The notes: generated by a model from the sequence alone, not told the origin. Positions 30,762-40,259 are shown, numbered from the stretch's first letter. The stretch is DNA of 64,000 nt from Desulfuromonadales bacterium (GCA_016650295.1 JAENWA010000114.1:124001-188000); one strand, 5' to 3'. Program-made: numbers and translations.

Positions 30762-31979
30762 ATGCCTAGTTATAACTGGGAAGCCCGTACCAAAACCGGC
30801 GGTGTCCAGAAGGGTGTCATCGAAGCCGCCAGTGTCGCAATGGTAGAGGCTCAACTTAGGAAATTCGGTTTTAGTAATATTTCCATTTCCGAGATAGCCA
30901 AGGGGTTCAGTTTCAAACTGCCAAGTTTCGGCGGCGGCGGGAAGATTCAAACCAGAGATCTGGTTATCTTCACCCGCCAGTTTGCCACCATGATCGACTC
31001 CGGTCTGCCGCTGGTTCAGTGTCTTGAAATTCTTGCCAGCCAACAGGAAAACAAGACCTTTCAGGATATTCTCTATAAAGTCAAGGAGAGCGTTGAGAGC
31101 GGATCCACGTTTGCCGATGCACTTGCCAAACATCCGAAAGCCTTTGATCAGCTCTTTGTCAACCTGGTAGCTGCCGGTGAGGTTGGCGGTATTCTGGATA
31201 CGATTTTGCAGCGTCTGGCGGCCTACATAGAAAAGGCCGAAAAACTGAAGAAACAGATCAAGGGCGCCATGGTTTACCCGATAACCATCATGTCGATTGC
31301 TGTCGTAGTCGTCGGGGTTATCCTGGTCTTTGTTATCCCAACTTTTGCCAAGATGTTTGCCGATTTTGGCGGTGAACTGCCGATGCCGACCAAAATCGTT
31401 ATTGCAATCAGTAACTTTCTGAGCAGGTATATCATTGTTATCATAGCGGGTTTTTACGGTCTGATCTGGTTGATCAAACGCTATTACGCCACGCCGCATG
31501 GGAAGAAGAACATAGACAGAATGGCGCTGAAAGCTCCCATTGCCGGACCGCTTATCCGCAAGGTGGCGGTTGCCAAATTCACCCGCACCTTGGGCACCAT
31601 GGTCAGTTCCGGTGTCCCTATCATGGATGGCCTCGAAATCGTGGCCAAGACCGCCGGCAACAAGATCATTGAAGAGGCTATCTATGGTGTCCGTCAGGCC
31701 ATATCCGAAGGAAAAACCATGGCCGAACCATTGGCCGCCTGCGGAGTGTTTCCGCCCATGGTGGTGCAGATGATCTCTGTTGGTGAGGCCACCGGCGCCA
31801 TGGATACCATGCTGAACAAGATTGCGGATTTCTACGATGATGAGGTCGATGATGCTGTCGGTGCCATGACGGCCATGATGGAGCCGCTGTTGATGGTGTT
31901 CCTCGGGACTACAGTCGGCGGACTGGTTGTTGCAATGTACCTGCCGATTTTCAAGCTGGCGGGGGCTGTTGGCGGATAA
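30762..31979 (+). CDS. pilC: type IV pilus inner-membrane platform protein PilC
   Basis: 405 residues in two T2SSF domains (FTRQFATMIDSGLPLVQCL and FTRTLGTMVSSGVPIMDGLE) each followed by a helical bundle and membrane helices near residues 170-215 and 370-395. It anchors PilB/PilT to the pilus base. The spacing to pilT (22 bases) and pilS (2 bases) supports one operon. Confidence 0.96.
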   Translation: MPSYNWEARTKTGGVQKGVIEAASVAMVEAQLRKFGFSNISISEIAKGFSFKLPSFGGGGKIQTRDLVIFTRQFATMIDSGLPLVQCLEILASQQENKTFQDILYKVKESVESGSTFADALAKHPKAFDQLFVNLVAAGEVGGILDTILQRLAAYIEKAEKLKKQIKGAMVYPITIMSIAVVVVGVILVFVIPTFAKMFADFGGELPMPTKIVIAISNFLSRYIIVIIAGFYGLIWLIKRYYATPHGKKNIDRMALKAPIAGPLIRKVAVAKFTRTLGTMVSSGVPIMDGLEIVAKTAGNKIIEEAIYGVRQAISEGKTMAEPLAACGVFPPMVVQMISVGEATGAMDTMLNKIADFYDDEVDDAVGAMTAMMEPLLMVFLGTTVGGLVVAMYLPIFKLAGAVGG

Positions 31980-31981
31980 TT

Positions 31982-33613
31982 ATGGGTCCTGATCGAAGTC
32001 TCAGGCTCTTCATCTATGCCAGGATTGTTGTCACCTTTCTTTTCCTGGCCTCAACCATACTGGTGAATTATCAGGATCCCGTCTCGGCTGATGAACTTTT
32101 CCATTCCGGAATTGTCATGCTGATGGCGTTTTCCTTTCTGTTCTCGTGTGTCTCGCACCTTGCTCTCAGCATAAGAAAATTTCGCAACACCACGATCTAT
32201 CTGCAATCCATCTGGGATGTTCTCTTTGTAACACTTCTGCTGCTGTTTACCGGCGGCATCAGCAGTCCTTACTCATTTCTCTATCTGCTTTCCATCATGA
32301 ATGCCGGTGTGCTGCTCGGACGCCGCGATGCCTTGTATACCGCCTCCCTGTGTGGCATCCTGTATGGGGCCATGGTTGATTTCCAGTTTTTCGGTCTGCT
32401 TGAATCGATTGGTCTTAGTCAGATAGATGCCCGACAATTGGGAACTTCCCACCTGTTTTATTCAATATTTCTCAATCTCATGGCGTTTGGTCTCTGCGCC
32501 TTTATTACGGGATTTCTTGCGGAGCAGGCACGGAAGAGCGAAGAAGCCCTCCGTGAAAAAATTATCAACTATGAGGAACTCTCACAGTTGAACACAAAGA
32601 TAGTATCCAATATCGATACCGGACTGATGACTACAAACCTGCTTGGTAATATCAGAGTGTTCAACCCGTTTGCGGAAAATCTGACTGGACTGACTCAAAT
32701 GGAGGTTTATGACAAACCGATCAGCAGTTTGTTTCCGGAACTTTCACTACTTACTGATTCTCTGACTGATACTATTCGCGGTGATTTTGAGTATGTTAAT
32801 CGAGACGGGTTGCACATGATATTTGGTTTCAGCGCGTCGCCGTTTGATGACAATCAAAAAGAAAGTGCCAGTGTCATTGTAAACTTCAGGGATGTCACCG
32901 ATATCCGGCGCATGGAAAATGCACTTAAAAGGGCTGACCGGCTTTCAGCAATTGGAGAACTTTCCGCACGTATGGCCCATGAGATTAGGAACCCTCTGGC
33001 GGCTATAAGAGGATCGGTTCAAATGCTGGCCGAAAAGGCTGTGCCCGTGAATAATAATGGACGCCTGCTGGCAATAGTAGTGCGAGAATCCGATCGACTC
33101 AACAAGCTGATCTCTGATTTTTTGACCTACGCCCGTCCGTCATCTCCTCACAAAGTGGCCGTCGATCTGAAAACCCTGATCGATGACATGAGACTTCTGC
33201 TTCTGGCAGATATTCGATTCAATAATATTGAAATCAGCAATCGGGTTCCCTCGCATATTCTGATCCTGGCTGACTTTCATCAAATCAGCCAGGTACTTAT
33301 GAATCTGCTGCATAATTCGGCGGATGCAATGCCAGATGGCGGCAGTATAGAAATAGATGCCCATTTTCTGTTACGTGGTGCGGATGGATTAAATAAATCA
33401 CCTGTAGTACGTATTTCTGTTACCGACACGGGAAAAGGGATTGATCCGGAGAAATCTCAGCACCTGTTTGAGCCGTTCTGGACCACGAAGACCGAAGGTA
33501 CCGGGCTCGGACTGGCTATTATCTATCGCATTATCGAAGCCCACGGAGGAACCATCACGGTAGAATCGCCATCAGCAGGCGGGTGCTGTTTCACCATTTT
33601 GCTGCCGGTGTAA
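31982..33613 (+). CDS. pilS: sensor histidine kinase PilS
   Basis: 543 residues. Six hydrophobic helices (about 10-185), a PAS domain (about 210-320, SNIDTGLMTTNLLGNIRVFN), HisKA with the phospho-His in ARMAHEIRNPLAAIRG, and HATPase boxes NLLHNSADAMPDG, TDTGKGIDPE and GTGLGLAIIYRI. By homology it controls pilA transcription with PilR, a sigma-54 activator. The expected pilR and pilA genes do not follow here; an ABC permease does. Confidence 0.93.
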   Translation: MGPDRSLRLFIYARIVVTFLFLASTILVNYQDPVSADELFHSGIVMLMAFSFLFSCVSHLALSIRKFRNTTIYLQSIWDVLFVTLLLLFTGGISSPYSFLYLLSIMNAGVLLGRRDALYTASLCGILYGAMVDFQFFGLLESIGLSQIDARQLGTSHLFYSIFLNLMAFGLCAFITGFLAEQARKSEEALREKIINYEELSQLNTKIVSNIDTGLMTTNLLGNIRVFNPFAENLTGLTQMEVYDKPISSLFPELSLLTDSLTDTIRGDFEYVNRDGLHMIFGFSASPFDDNQKESASVIVNFRDVTDIRRMENALKRADRLSAIGELSARMAHEIRNPLAAIRGSVQMLAEKAVPVNNNGRLLAIVVRESDRLNKLISDFLTYARPSSPHKVAVDLKTLIDDMRLLLLADIRFNNIEISNRVPSHILILADFHQISQVLMNLLHNSADAMPDGGSIEIDAHFLLRGADGLNKSPVVRISVTDTGKGIDPEKSQHLFEPFWTTKTEGTGLGLAIIYRIIEAHGGTITVESPSAGGCCFTILLPV

Positions 33614-33617
33614 TTGC

Positions 33618-34784
33618 GTGTCCATTCCCATTTCATATAGTTTCCGTAATCTGTTCACCCGTCGATTGACAACTTTTTTAACGGCATCCGGAATGGCTCT
33701 GGTTGTATTTGTCTTTGCATCAATTCTGATGCTTTCCGCCGGATTGGAAAAAACACTGGTGGACACCGGTTCTGAAGACAATGTCATTGTTACTCGCAAA
33801 GCGGCTAATTCAGAGGTTCAGAGCGGTGTTGAACGCTTGCAGGCGGCTATTGTGGAAAGTCTGCCGGAAATTGCCACCGGTGCCGAGGGGGAGCCTCTCG
33901 TTGCAAAAGAGTTGGTCGTACTGATCAGTCTGCCCAAGCGCGGTAGCGACAAGCCGGCCAACGTAATTATCCGCGGCATCAGCTCTGAATCAAAAAAACT
34001 GCGGCCCCAGATCAGTCTGACAGAGGGGCGCCTGCCTCGTCAGGACTCTGCTGAAATCATTGCCGGCAGCAGTATTGCAAAGCGCTTCAAGGGGGGCGGA
34101 ATCGGCGAGACGTTACGCTTCGGAATGCGTGACTGGACGGTAGTTGGTATTTTTGATGCTGGTGCAACCGGATTCAGTTCCGAGATATGGGGTGACGCCA
34201 CCCAGCTCATGCAGGCCTTCCGGCGACCCGTATATTCATCGGTAACCTTCAGGCTTGCCAACCGCAGCGACTTTCCGGCATTGAAGGCCCGGCTTGAGGC
34301 TGACCCGCGCCTGACACTGGATGTGCGCCGGGAGATTCAGTATTACCGTGACCAGTCAGAGGCCATGGCTAAATTCCTGCGCATCCTTGGGCTCTCCCTG
34401 ACAGTGATTTTCTCGCTGGGCGCAATTATCGGTGCCATGATCACCATGTATGCCGCTGTCGCCAATCGTGTCGGGGAAATAGGCACCCTGCGGGCACTTG
34501 GTTTTCAGCGTTCCAGTATCATGGTCGCATTCCTGACGGAAGCGCTTCTGCTTGGCTTGACCGGCGGCGTTACCGGTCTGTTGTGTGCATCATTCATGCA
34601 ACTGATCACTATCTCGACCATGAACTGGCAGACTTTTTCAGAATTGGCCTTTTCATTTACCCTGACCTTTGATATCGTCTTAAAATCACTCCTTTTTTCA
34701 GTCATTATGGGGCTGATCGGCGGCGTCATTCCCGCAGTTCGAGCCAGTCGACTCAAGATTGTAGATGCCCTGCGGGAATGCTGA
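33618..34784 (+). CDS. orphan ABC transporter permease (MacB/FtsX family)
   Basis: 388 residues from a GTG. One N-terminal helix (about 20-42), a periplasmic MacB-type domain (about 45-245), then three helices near 270, 320 and 360, with the FtsX motif VANRVGEIGTLRALGFQRSS. Normally such permeases are encoded with an ATPase and a membrane-fusion protein; neither is adjacent, so partners must be elsewhere or lost. It starts 4 bases after pilS. Confidence 0.88.
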   Translation: MSIPISYSFRNLFTRRLTTFLTASGMALVVFVFASILMLSAGLEKTLVDTGSEDNVIVTRKAANSEVQSGVERLQAAIVESLPEIATGAEGEPLVAKELVVLISLPKRGSDKPANVIIRGISSESKKLRPQISLTEGRLPRQDSAEIIAGSSIAKRFKGGGIGETLRFGMRDWTVVGIFDAGATGFSSEIWGDATQLMQAFRRPVYSSVTFRLANRSDFPALKARLEADPRLTLDVRREIQYYRDQSEAMAKFLRILGLSLTVIFSLGAIIGAMITMYAAVANRVGEIGTLRALGFQRSSIMVAFLTEALLLGLTGGVTGLLCASFMQLITISTMNWQTFSELAFSFTLTFDIVLKSLLFSVIMGLIGGVIPAVRASRLKIVDALREC

Positions 34785-34852
34785 TCGTCCTGATAGCCAG
34801 TTACGGAACCAGTAAATTCTACAAGCCTGAAATTTGATGGAGATCTGCGTAT

Positions 34853-35596
34853 ATGTTGGATTTTTCTTTTAAAAAACACTTATTGCTTATTATTCTGGCG
34901 GTTGTTTCTACGTTGCTGTACCTCCTGAATTATTTTGTACTCGGCCATGCCCGTGATATCGCTTCAAGCTTTCTAGGTAACCTCGCGTTTCTGCCGGTTT
35001 ATGTCATATTCGTTACGCTGATGATAGAACAGATCCTGCGTGAGCGGGAACGTCAGGCCGTCATGCGCAAATTGAACATGGTGATCGGTGTCTTTTTCAG
35101 CGAAGTCGGTAACCGGCTGCTCAAAGAGCTGTCAGCCTATGTTGTCATGTGTGATGACCTGCGCGACCGGCTACAGGTTACCGGACAGTGGCAGGAGGTG
35201 GATTATCAACGGGCATTGGATTTTCTCACATCCCACGAAATACGGATTGACTGCAGCGGATGTGACAAGCAGCAGCTCAAGGATTTCCTGGTTTCAAGAC
35301 GCAGCTTCCTGGTCGGATTACTGGAGAATCAGAATCTGCTGGAGCATGAACAGTTTACCGACCTGCTCTGGGCGGTCTTTCACCTAGTGGAGGAACTGGA
35401 TACCAGGCAGTCGTTTGACTGCATGCCTCAGTCGGACATGGATCATATCAACGGTGACATCAAGCGCGCCTTCGGCTATCTATCCCGCGAATGGATATTT
35501 TATATGAAACACCTCCAGCACGATTATCCCTACCTTTTTTCCCTGGCTGTCCGACTCAACCCGATGCTGGAAAATCCCGACCCCCTGGTGTACTGA
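34853..35596 (+). CDS. unknown membrane-anchored protein
   Basis: 247 residues with two hydrophobic segments at about 8-30 and 42-60, then a soluble helical region (GVFFSEVGNRLLKELSAYVV, RRSFLVGLLENQNLLEHEQF, LSREWIFYMKHLQHDYPYLF). I do not recognise the family; similar proteins are believed to occur in related bacteria but no function is known to me. It ends directly at the start of the P-type ATPase gene, so the two are probably co-expressed and might work together. Confidence 0.75.
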   Translation: MLDFSFKKHLLLIILAVVSTLLYLLNYFVLGHARDIASSFLGNLAFLPVYVIFVTLMIEQILRERERQAVMRKLNMVIGVFFSEVGNRLLKELSAYVVMCDDLRDRLQVTGQWQEVDYQRALDFLTSHEIRIDCSGCDKQQLKDFLVSRRSFLVGLLENQNLLEHEQFTDLLWAVFHLVEELDTRQSFDCMPQSDMDHINGDIKRAFGYLSREWIFYMKHLQHDYPYLFSLAVRLNPMLENPDPLVY

Positions 35597-38248
35597 ATGC
35601 AATGGCATGCCCTGGATACCGGCAACGTCTGTGCGTATTTCAGTGTAGATCCGGCACAGGGGCTGGATTCCGCTGACTCAGCCGAGCGGCTGGCAGCACA
35701 GGGTGCCAACGAGCTTCAGGAAACAGGCGGAGTTTCACCCTGGCGCCTGCTGTGGGATCAATTTACGTCCACCATGGCCCTTATTCTGACCGCTGCGGCC
35801 ATCATCTCTCTTGGGATTGGATCAGTGCGGGACGCCATGACCATCCTGGCGATAGTCTGCCTGTTCGCGCTGCTCGGATTTGTGCAGGAATACAAGGCCG
35901 AACGTTCCCTGCGGGCACTCAAACGTCTGGCTGTTCCAACCGTGAGGGTGCGTCGGGACGGGGCCGTTTCCGAGATCAGCGCCGGCAGCCTGGTAAGCGG
36001 GGACGTGATTCTGCTGGAAGCCGGCAATATCATACCCGCCGACTGCCGCCTGCTGGAGACCTACTCTCTGAAGGTCCAGGAATCCCTGCTGACCGGCGAG
36101 ACCGAAGCTGTCGAGAAGCAGAGCGATCCACTGGCCGACGACAATCCTCCCATTGCTGATCGGGTAAATATGGCCTGGATGGGAACCACTGTCTCGGCCG
36201 GTCGTGCTGAGGCGCTTGTGGTGGCAACCGGTATGGCCACTGAACTGGGTCGAATTGCCGGAATGCTGCAGAGCGTCAATAAAGAGTGGACCCCGCTGCA
36301 AAAGCGTCTGGACCGCCTGGGCAAGGTGCTGGCGGTACTGGCGGTGGCAATTGCCGCGGTTGTCTTCGGACTGGGTATCTGGCGGGGCGAGCCGCTTAGA
36401 GATATGCTGATGACCGCCGTCAGTCTGGCGGTGGCCGCCATCCCCGAGGGACTGCCGGCGGTGGTGACCATCACGCTTGCCATGGGTGCTCAGCGCATGT
36501 TGAAGCGTCATGCCCTGATCCGTAAACTGCCTGCCGTTGAAACCCTCGGGTCGGTGACGGTCATTTGCACGGACAAGACCGGCACCCTGACGCAGAATCG
36601 CATGACCGTCACTGCTCTGATCAGTTTCGGGGTACTTGGGAAGTCAGCTGATTCCGATGATACAGGTTTGCTGCGCATGGCTTCAGTCCTGTGCAATGAC
36701 GCCATGCTGAGCAGTCCGGACGGGCAGGAAACGGTCGTGGGCGATCCGACCGAGGGGGCGCTGCTTCTGGAGGCCTCCGGTCATGGGCTGTTTCGGCCGG
36801 AATTGGAGAAGAATTTTCCGCGCGTGGCTGAAATCCCTTTCGACTCGGCAGTTAAACGCATGTTGACGATCCATGCGGTCAATGATTCCGGTCGGGAACA
36901 TAGCCTGATTCAGGCCCTGGGAATGATGGCCGGTGATCGCCTGATCTTCGCCAAAGGCGCCCCGGATGCTATTATGCCGATCTGCGTTCATGATTCTGCC
37001 CTTACTGCAGTGGTTTCCCGCCGGGTTGATGCCCTGGCAGCCCAGGGACAACGGGTTTTGGCCGTGGCGTACCGGCTGGTTCGCGCCCACGAACAGCTGG
37101 ACCTGGATGATTGCCAACAGGGCCTGTCACTGCTTGGTCTGGTGGCCATGATGGATCCGCCGCGCAGCGAGGCGCACGATGCAGTGGCGCGCTGCCTGAA
37201 GGCCGGAATCCGGCCGGTTATGATCACCGGCGATCATCCTCTGACTGCCCGCACCATAGCTGAACAGGTCGGAATACTCTCTGAAGGCGGCGTGCTGATC
37301 GGCCGGGAGCTTGATGAACTGGGAAAACGGGGACTGTTCGGTCGGGCTGGTGAGGTATCGGTCTATTCGCGGGTCTCGCCGGAACACAAGCTGTTGATCG
37401 TGCAGGCCTTACAGGAGCGGGGCGAGGTGGTGGCCATGACCGGTGACGGCGTCAACGACGCGCCGGCCCTGAAAAAGGCCGATATCGGTGTAGCCATGGG
37501 CATGACCGGGACGGATGTTGCCAAGGAGGCCTCCGACATGGTGCTGCTGGACGATAACTTTGCCACAATCGTAGAGGCGGTGGAGGAAGGGCGCACCATC
37601 TATGACAATATCCGCAAATTCATAGAATTCTCGGTGGCCGGCAACCTGGGCAAGATCCTGGCCGTGCTGCTGCTCCCCTTTCTGGGGCTCCCCAATCCCC
37701 TGACTCCACTGCAACTGCTGTGGCTGAACCTGCTGACCGACGGTCTGCTGGGGCTGGGTATGGGAGTCGAGTGTCCTGAGCCGGATGTCATGAACCGGCC
37801 GCCGATCTCGCCCACATCGCAGATATTCGACCGCCGCATGATCCGCCATACACTTCTGACCGGTGGCGTGATCGGCATGTACACGATACTCCTCACGCGT
37901 CATTACTGGGTCAGCCATCCGTCCGGCACCTGGCAGACGGTGCTGTTCACCTCCCTGGCCTTTGCTCAGATCGGCCAGGCCATGGCGTTGCGCTCATTCA
38001 ATCAATCATTCTTCCGGATGGGGTTTTTCAGTAATCCGGTACTGTTGGCAATGGTCTGCGCGGTTCTGGCGTTACAGTCGCTGGTCGTCTATCTGCCGGT
38101 CCTCCAGCCTGTTTTTCGGACAGTTCCGTTATCGCCGGAAACTCTCGGATGGGTGATCCTGCCGGGTATCGTCGTATTTGCGGTGCTGGAAATAGAGAAG
38201 CTGGTGACGGGTCCCCGCCTGCTGCGGTCAAAAATAACAAGGGGTTAA
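35597..38248 (+). CDS. P2-type cation-transporting ATPase (calcium-pump-like)
   Basis: 883 residues with the full P-type set: actuator LTGETEAVEK, membrane PEGL in IPEGLPAVVTITLAMG, phosphorylation site CTDKTGTLTQNRMTV, nucleotide-site KGAPDAIMPIC, hinge GDGVNDAPALKKADIGVAMG and a C-terminal four-helix transmembrane block (PNPLTPLQLLWLNLLTDG). The last motif is typical of Ca2+/Mn2+ or Na+/K+ P2 pumps. The transported ion cannot be fixed from sequence alone. The start overlaps the preceding stop region; the next gene overlaps its end. Confidence 0.94.
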   Translation: MQWHALDTGNVCAYFSVDPAQGLDSADSAERLAAQGANELQETGGVSPWRLLWDQFTSTMALILTAAAIISLGIGSVRDAMTILAIVCLFALLGFVQEYKAERSLRALKRLAVPTVRVRRDGAVSEISAGSLVSGDVILLEAGNIIPADCRLLETYSLKVQESLLTGETEAVEKQSDPLADDNPPIADRVNMAWMGTTVSAGRAEALVVATGMATELGRIAGMLQSVNKEWTPLQKRLDRLGKVLAVLAVAIAAVVFGLGIWRGEPLRDMLMTAVSLAVAAIPEGLPAVVTITLAMGAQRMLKRHALIRKLPAVETLGSVTVICTDKTGTLTQNRMTVTALISFGVLGKSADSDDTGLLRMASVLCNDAMLSSPDGQETVVGDPTEGALLLEASGHGLFRPELEKNFPRVAEIPFDSAVKRMLTIHAVNDSGREHSLIQALGMMAGDRLIFAKGAPDAIMPICVHDSALTAVVSRRVDALAAQGQRVLAVAYRLVRAHEQLDLDDCQQGLSLLGLVAMMDPPRSEAHDAVARCLKAGIRPVMITGDHPLTARTIAEQVGILSEGGVLIGRELDELGKRGLFGRAGEVSVYSRVSPEHKLLIVQALQERGEVVAMTGDGVNDAPALKKADIGVAMGMTGTDVAKEASDMVLLDDNFATIVEAVEEGRTIYDNIRKFIEFSVAGNLGKILAVLLLPFLGLPNPLTPLQLLWLNLLTDGLLGLGMGVECPEPDVMNRPPISPTSQIFDRRMIRHTLLTGGVIGMYTILLTRHYWVSHPSGTWQTVLFTSLAFAQIGQAMALRSFNQSFFRMGFFSNPVLLAMVCAVLALQSLVVYLPVLQPVFRTVPLSPETLGWVILPGIVVFAVLEIEKLVTGPRLLRSKITRG

Positions 38249-38250
38249 TG

Positions 38251-38745
38251 ATGTCTGACAAAGTCCTCGACTATCTGCGAAACCATACTGTTGCCACCCT
38301 TGCCACCAGCAGTAAGGATGATCCGTGGGCCGCGGCGGTGTTCTATGTCAATGACGGCTATACACTCTATTTCCTGTCAGAACCTGACAGCCGGCATTGC
38401 CGGAACCTCGCAGAAAACCCTCGTATCGCCGTGACCATCCAGGAGGATTACTCCGATTGGCTGGAAATCAAGGGTGTGCAGCTGGAAGGTGTCGTCAGCG
38501 AAACCAGCGGAGTTGAGGAAGATCGAGCCCGCAAGCTCTATGGCCGGAAATTCCCGGTGGTCGGCCTGCTGGCACAGGCCCCTGCTGCAATCGTCAAAGC
38601 CCTGGCAAAGGTGCGCTGGTACAAGATTGTTCCTCAACGCATCTATTTCATCGACAACTCTGCCGGTCTTGGTCAGCGCCGCGAAATTACTCTCGACTGT
38701 TCAGAGGATGATTCTAAATACGGCAGTCAGCCACAGAGGACATAG
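38251..38745 (+). CDS. pyridoxamine-5'-phosphate-oxidase-like flavin-binding protein
   Basis: About 164 residues from ATG 38251 (an ATG also at 38248). A split-barrel flavin-binding fold is indicated by HTVATLATSSKDDPWAAAVF, YFLSEPDSRHCRNLAENPRI and VRWYKIVPQRIYFID. Such proteins bind FMN, F420 or heme; they are usually called PNPOx-like and need not make PLP. It overlaps the P-type ATPase stop codon and is probably coupled to it. Confidence 0.85.
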   Translation: MSDKVLDYLRNHTVATLATSSKDDPWAAAVFYVNDGYTLYFLSEPDSRHCRNLAENPRIAVTIQEDYSDWLEIKGVQLEGVVSETSGVEEDRARKLYGRKFPVVGLLAQAPAAIVKALAKVRWYKIVPQRIYFIDNSAGLGQRREITLDCSEDDSKYGSQPQRT

Positions 38746-38855
38746 CAAAAGTAGGTGTTTTCAAGCGAGAACACAGAGGAATTAGGGACCCCACAAAAAT
38801 GGATCATAAAGCACGCTAAAGGAGATATGTACAAACATTACAGTATGTTGCGGAA

Positions 38856-38900
38856 ATAAAGTAAGCATCACCCACAAAAAGTGGGGGATGCTTACTTTAT
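38856..38900. terminator. 45-bp near-perfect hairpin, putative bidirectional terminator
   Basis: Left arm 38856-38875 and right arm 38881-38900 pair over 20 bases with one mismatch around an AAAAA loop (core GTAAGCATC/GATGCTTAC). It lies between the convergent ends of the PNPOx-like gene and the truncated terC. A 10-codon frame with AAAGGAG (ATG 38828) runs into it on the plus strand; translation is speculative. Confidence 0.6.
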
Positions 38901-38933
38901 TCTGAGATATTTCGTGATCATGTTAATCAAGGC

Positions 38934-39299
38934 TCAACTGGAACTATCAGTTTTGCCGGCTTTCTGCCGACGAGCAGCGATGCCCCACTTGAGGATGCGG
39001 GCCTGATGCTCACAACGGATATTGAAGTAGCTGAATATCATAATGAAGACGAACAGGTTGTCGACCGATAGCGACTTTTCGATAATATAGCCGGTGATAA
39101 ACTCAAGCGCCTTTGTTTTCCCCAGAAATACATATATTCCTGCATTGAAAACCATTGCCAGTGAAACCCAGACCATACTCCATGTCAATGCCTGGCGGAA
39201 TGAGACCTTGTGAGCAGTGCGGTTCATTCCCATATCAATCGCCAGCATGGTTATCACCAAGAAACCGAAGGCCGACCACATTCCCGATTGTACTGACAT
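38934..39299 (-). pseudogene. internally deleted TerC/Alx-family membrane protein
   Basis: 121 residues against about 310-330 for the family. Residues 1-105 match the N-terminus of TerC (FLVITMLAIDMGMNRTAHKV, EKSLSVDNLFVFIMIFSYF), including the acidic metal-site residues of the first helices, up to HQARILKWGI. The remaining residues (AARRQKAGKTDSSS) look like a family C-terminus rather than the next helix, consistent with an in-frame internal deletion. TerC/Alx proteins export Mn2+. It ends the riboswitch-led operon and overlaps the preceding gene by one base. Confidence 0.75.
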
Positions 39300-39523
39300 C
39301 AGTTTCTTTTCCTCATTCGCTCTATACGCTCTTTTACCGTATCAAGAAGTTTCCTGGCCCAGATGAATTCGGTGGCCAATATTGCCAATCCGACCGGAAT
39401 CACGACAATGGCCGGCCCCGGCAGCACGATCATGGCTATCCCGGCAGCCAGGATGGTGAAACCGATCACAGTAACAACCAGTCGCTTGGCCTGTCCCAAT
39501 GTCCTGAACACAACATGTATCAT
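39299..39523 (-). CDS. PGPGW-type small transmembrane protein
   Basis: 74 residues with two hydrophobic segments (about 13-33 and 36-55) linked by LPGPAIVVIPVGLAILATEF, the PGPGW-family turn, and a basic C-terminus. The family has unknown function and is often near TerC-type or envelope genes. It overlaps the terC remnant by one base (translational coupling). Confidence 0.8.
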   Translation of the reverse strand: MIHVVFRTLGQAKRLVVTVIGFTILAAGIAMIVLPGPAIVVIPVGLAILATEFIWARKLLDTVKERIERMRKRN

Positions 39524-39568
39524 TGTCCTGTCCCGCTGAACATATCTCAGTACTTTACCTTGAGGGCG

Positions 39569-39685
39569 TTAAGCTTTGTCAAAAATCGGCTTGATATCTT
39601 TCTGCCAGGTAACCTCTGTCGCCTGAGCCTGTACTGCAAACACGAATGCCATTGCTGCCAATAATCCAGCCATCCATTTCTTCAT
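39569..39685 (-). pseudogene. 38-residue exported peptide, likely cytochrome c gene remnant
   Basis: A short frame with a strong Shine-Dalgarno (ACAGGAGA, 7 bases before ATG 39685). It encodes a signal peptide (MKKWMAGLLAAMAFVFAVQA, cleavage likely after AQA) and then TEVTWQKDIKPIFDKA, where the frame stops. In many exported c-type cytochromes DIKPIFDK is immediately followed by the CxxCH haem motif, so this looks like a gene cut just before its haem site. Alternatively it is a genuine small exported peptide. Confidence 0.6.
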
Positions 39686-39765
39686 AATTACTTCTCCTGT
39701 CTATCATGTTCAGCCTGAGGCCGCATGTTTATAGTACCGTTGCTGGTCAACACTCAAATTGGATA

Positions 39766-40215
39766 TTATTTATGGTTAAATGGAGCGGTGGAACTTTCCG
39801 CCCTTCTCTTCTTGATATATCGGTAGATGAGATAGCCTCCTCCTGCCAGAAGAGCAATTTCAAACAGCCCTATGCCTCCGCCGCCTCCACCGCCCATGCC
39901 TGCCCCGCCGCCAGCTCCGGCAAAGCTGCTGAACAGCATGCTTCCCAGCATGCCGCCCGCGATCCCTCCAGCCATACTTCTCATAAAACCGCCTCCTGCC
40001 TGTTGCTGAAAGCCACCTGGCGCCGGAGCAGCCTGCTGCCGTGACGGACCGGGCTGGGAAGGCTGGCTGGCCGGCCTGGAATAACTGCGTGTTCCGCGGC
40101 TACCGAAAGAACGGTTTCCTCCTGCTCGTGCTTCAGCGTTAAGCTCCAGTACAGTGATGCTCAAAAATAGTACGGCGGACATAACGGTACATACTGTGAC
40201 AATGTGTTTTTTCAT
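39766..40215 (-). CDS. Gly-rich membrane protein related to Tim44-like N-terminal regions
   Basis: 149 residues from ATG 40215, with AAGGAG upstream. A signal-like N-terminus (about 1-27, ending NAEARA) is followed by GSRGTRSYSRPASQPSQPG, a Gln/Pro/Gly-rich stretch, a glycine-rich hydrophobic segment (GGIAGGMLGSMLFSSFAG), a run of glycines and a final helix (ALLAGGGYLIYRYIKKRR). The layout matches the N-terminal half of bacterial Tim44-domain membrane proteins, without the Tim44 domain itself. Function is unknown. Confidence 0.65.
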   Translation of the reverse strand: MKKHIVTVCTVMSAVLFLSITVLELNAEARAGGNRSFGSRGTRSYSRPASQPSQPGPSRQQAAPAPGGFQQQAGGGFMRSMAGGIAGGMLGSMLFSSFAGAGGGAGMGGGGGGGIGLFEIALLAGGGYLIYRYIKKRRAESSTAPFNHK

Positions 40216-40259
40216 TTTGCCAACTCCTTGGTTTAAGCGTATCGGCTCAGCCGTGTGTG

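Noticed and set aside
38828-38860. 10-codon frame with AAAGGAG before the 45-bp hairpin
   Set aside because: Too short to support as a gene; noted with the hairpin only.
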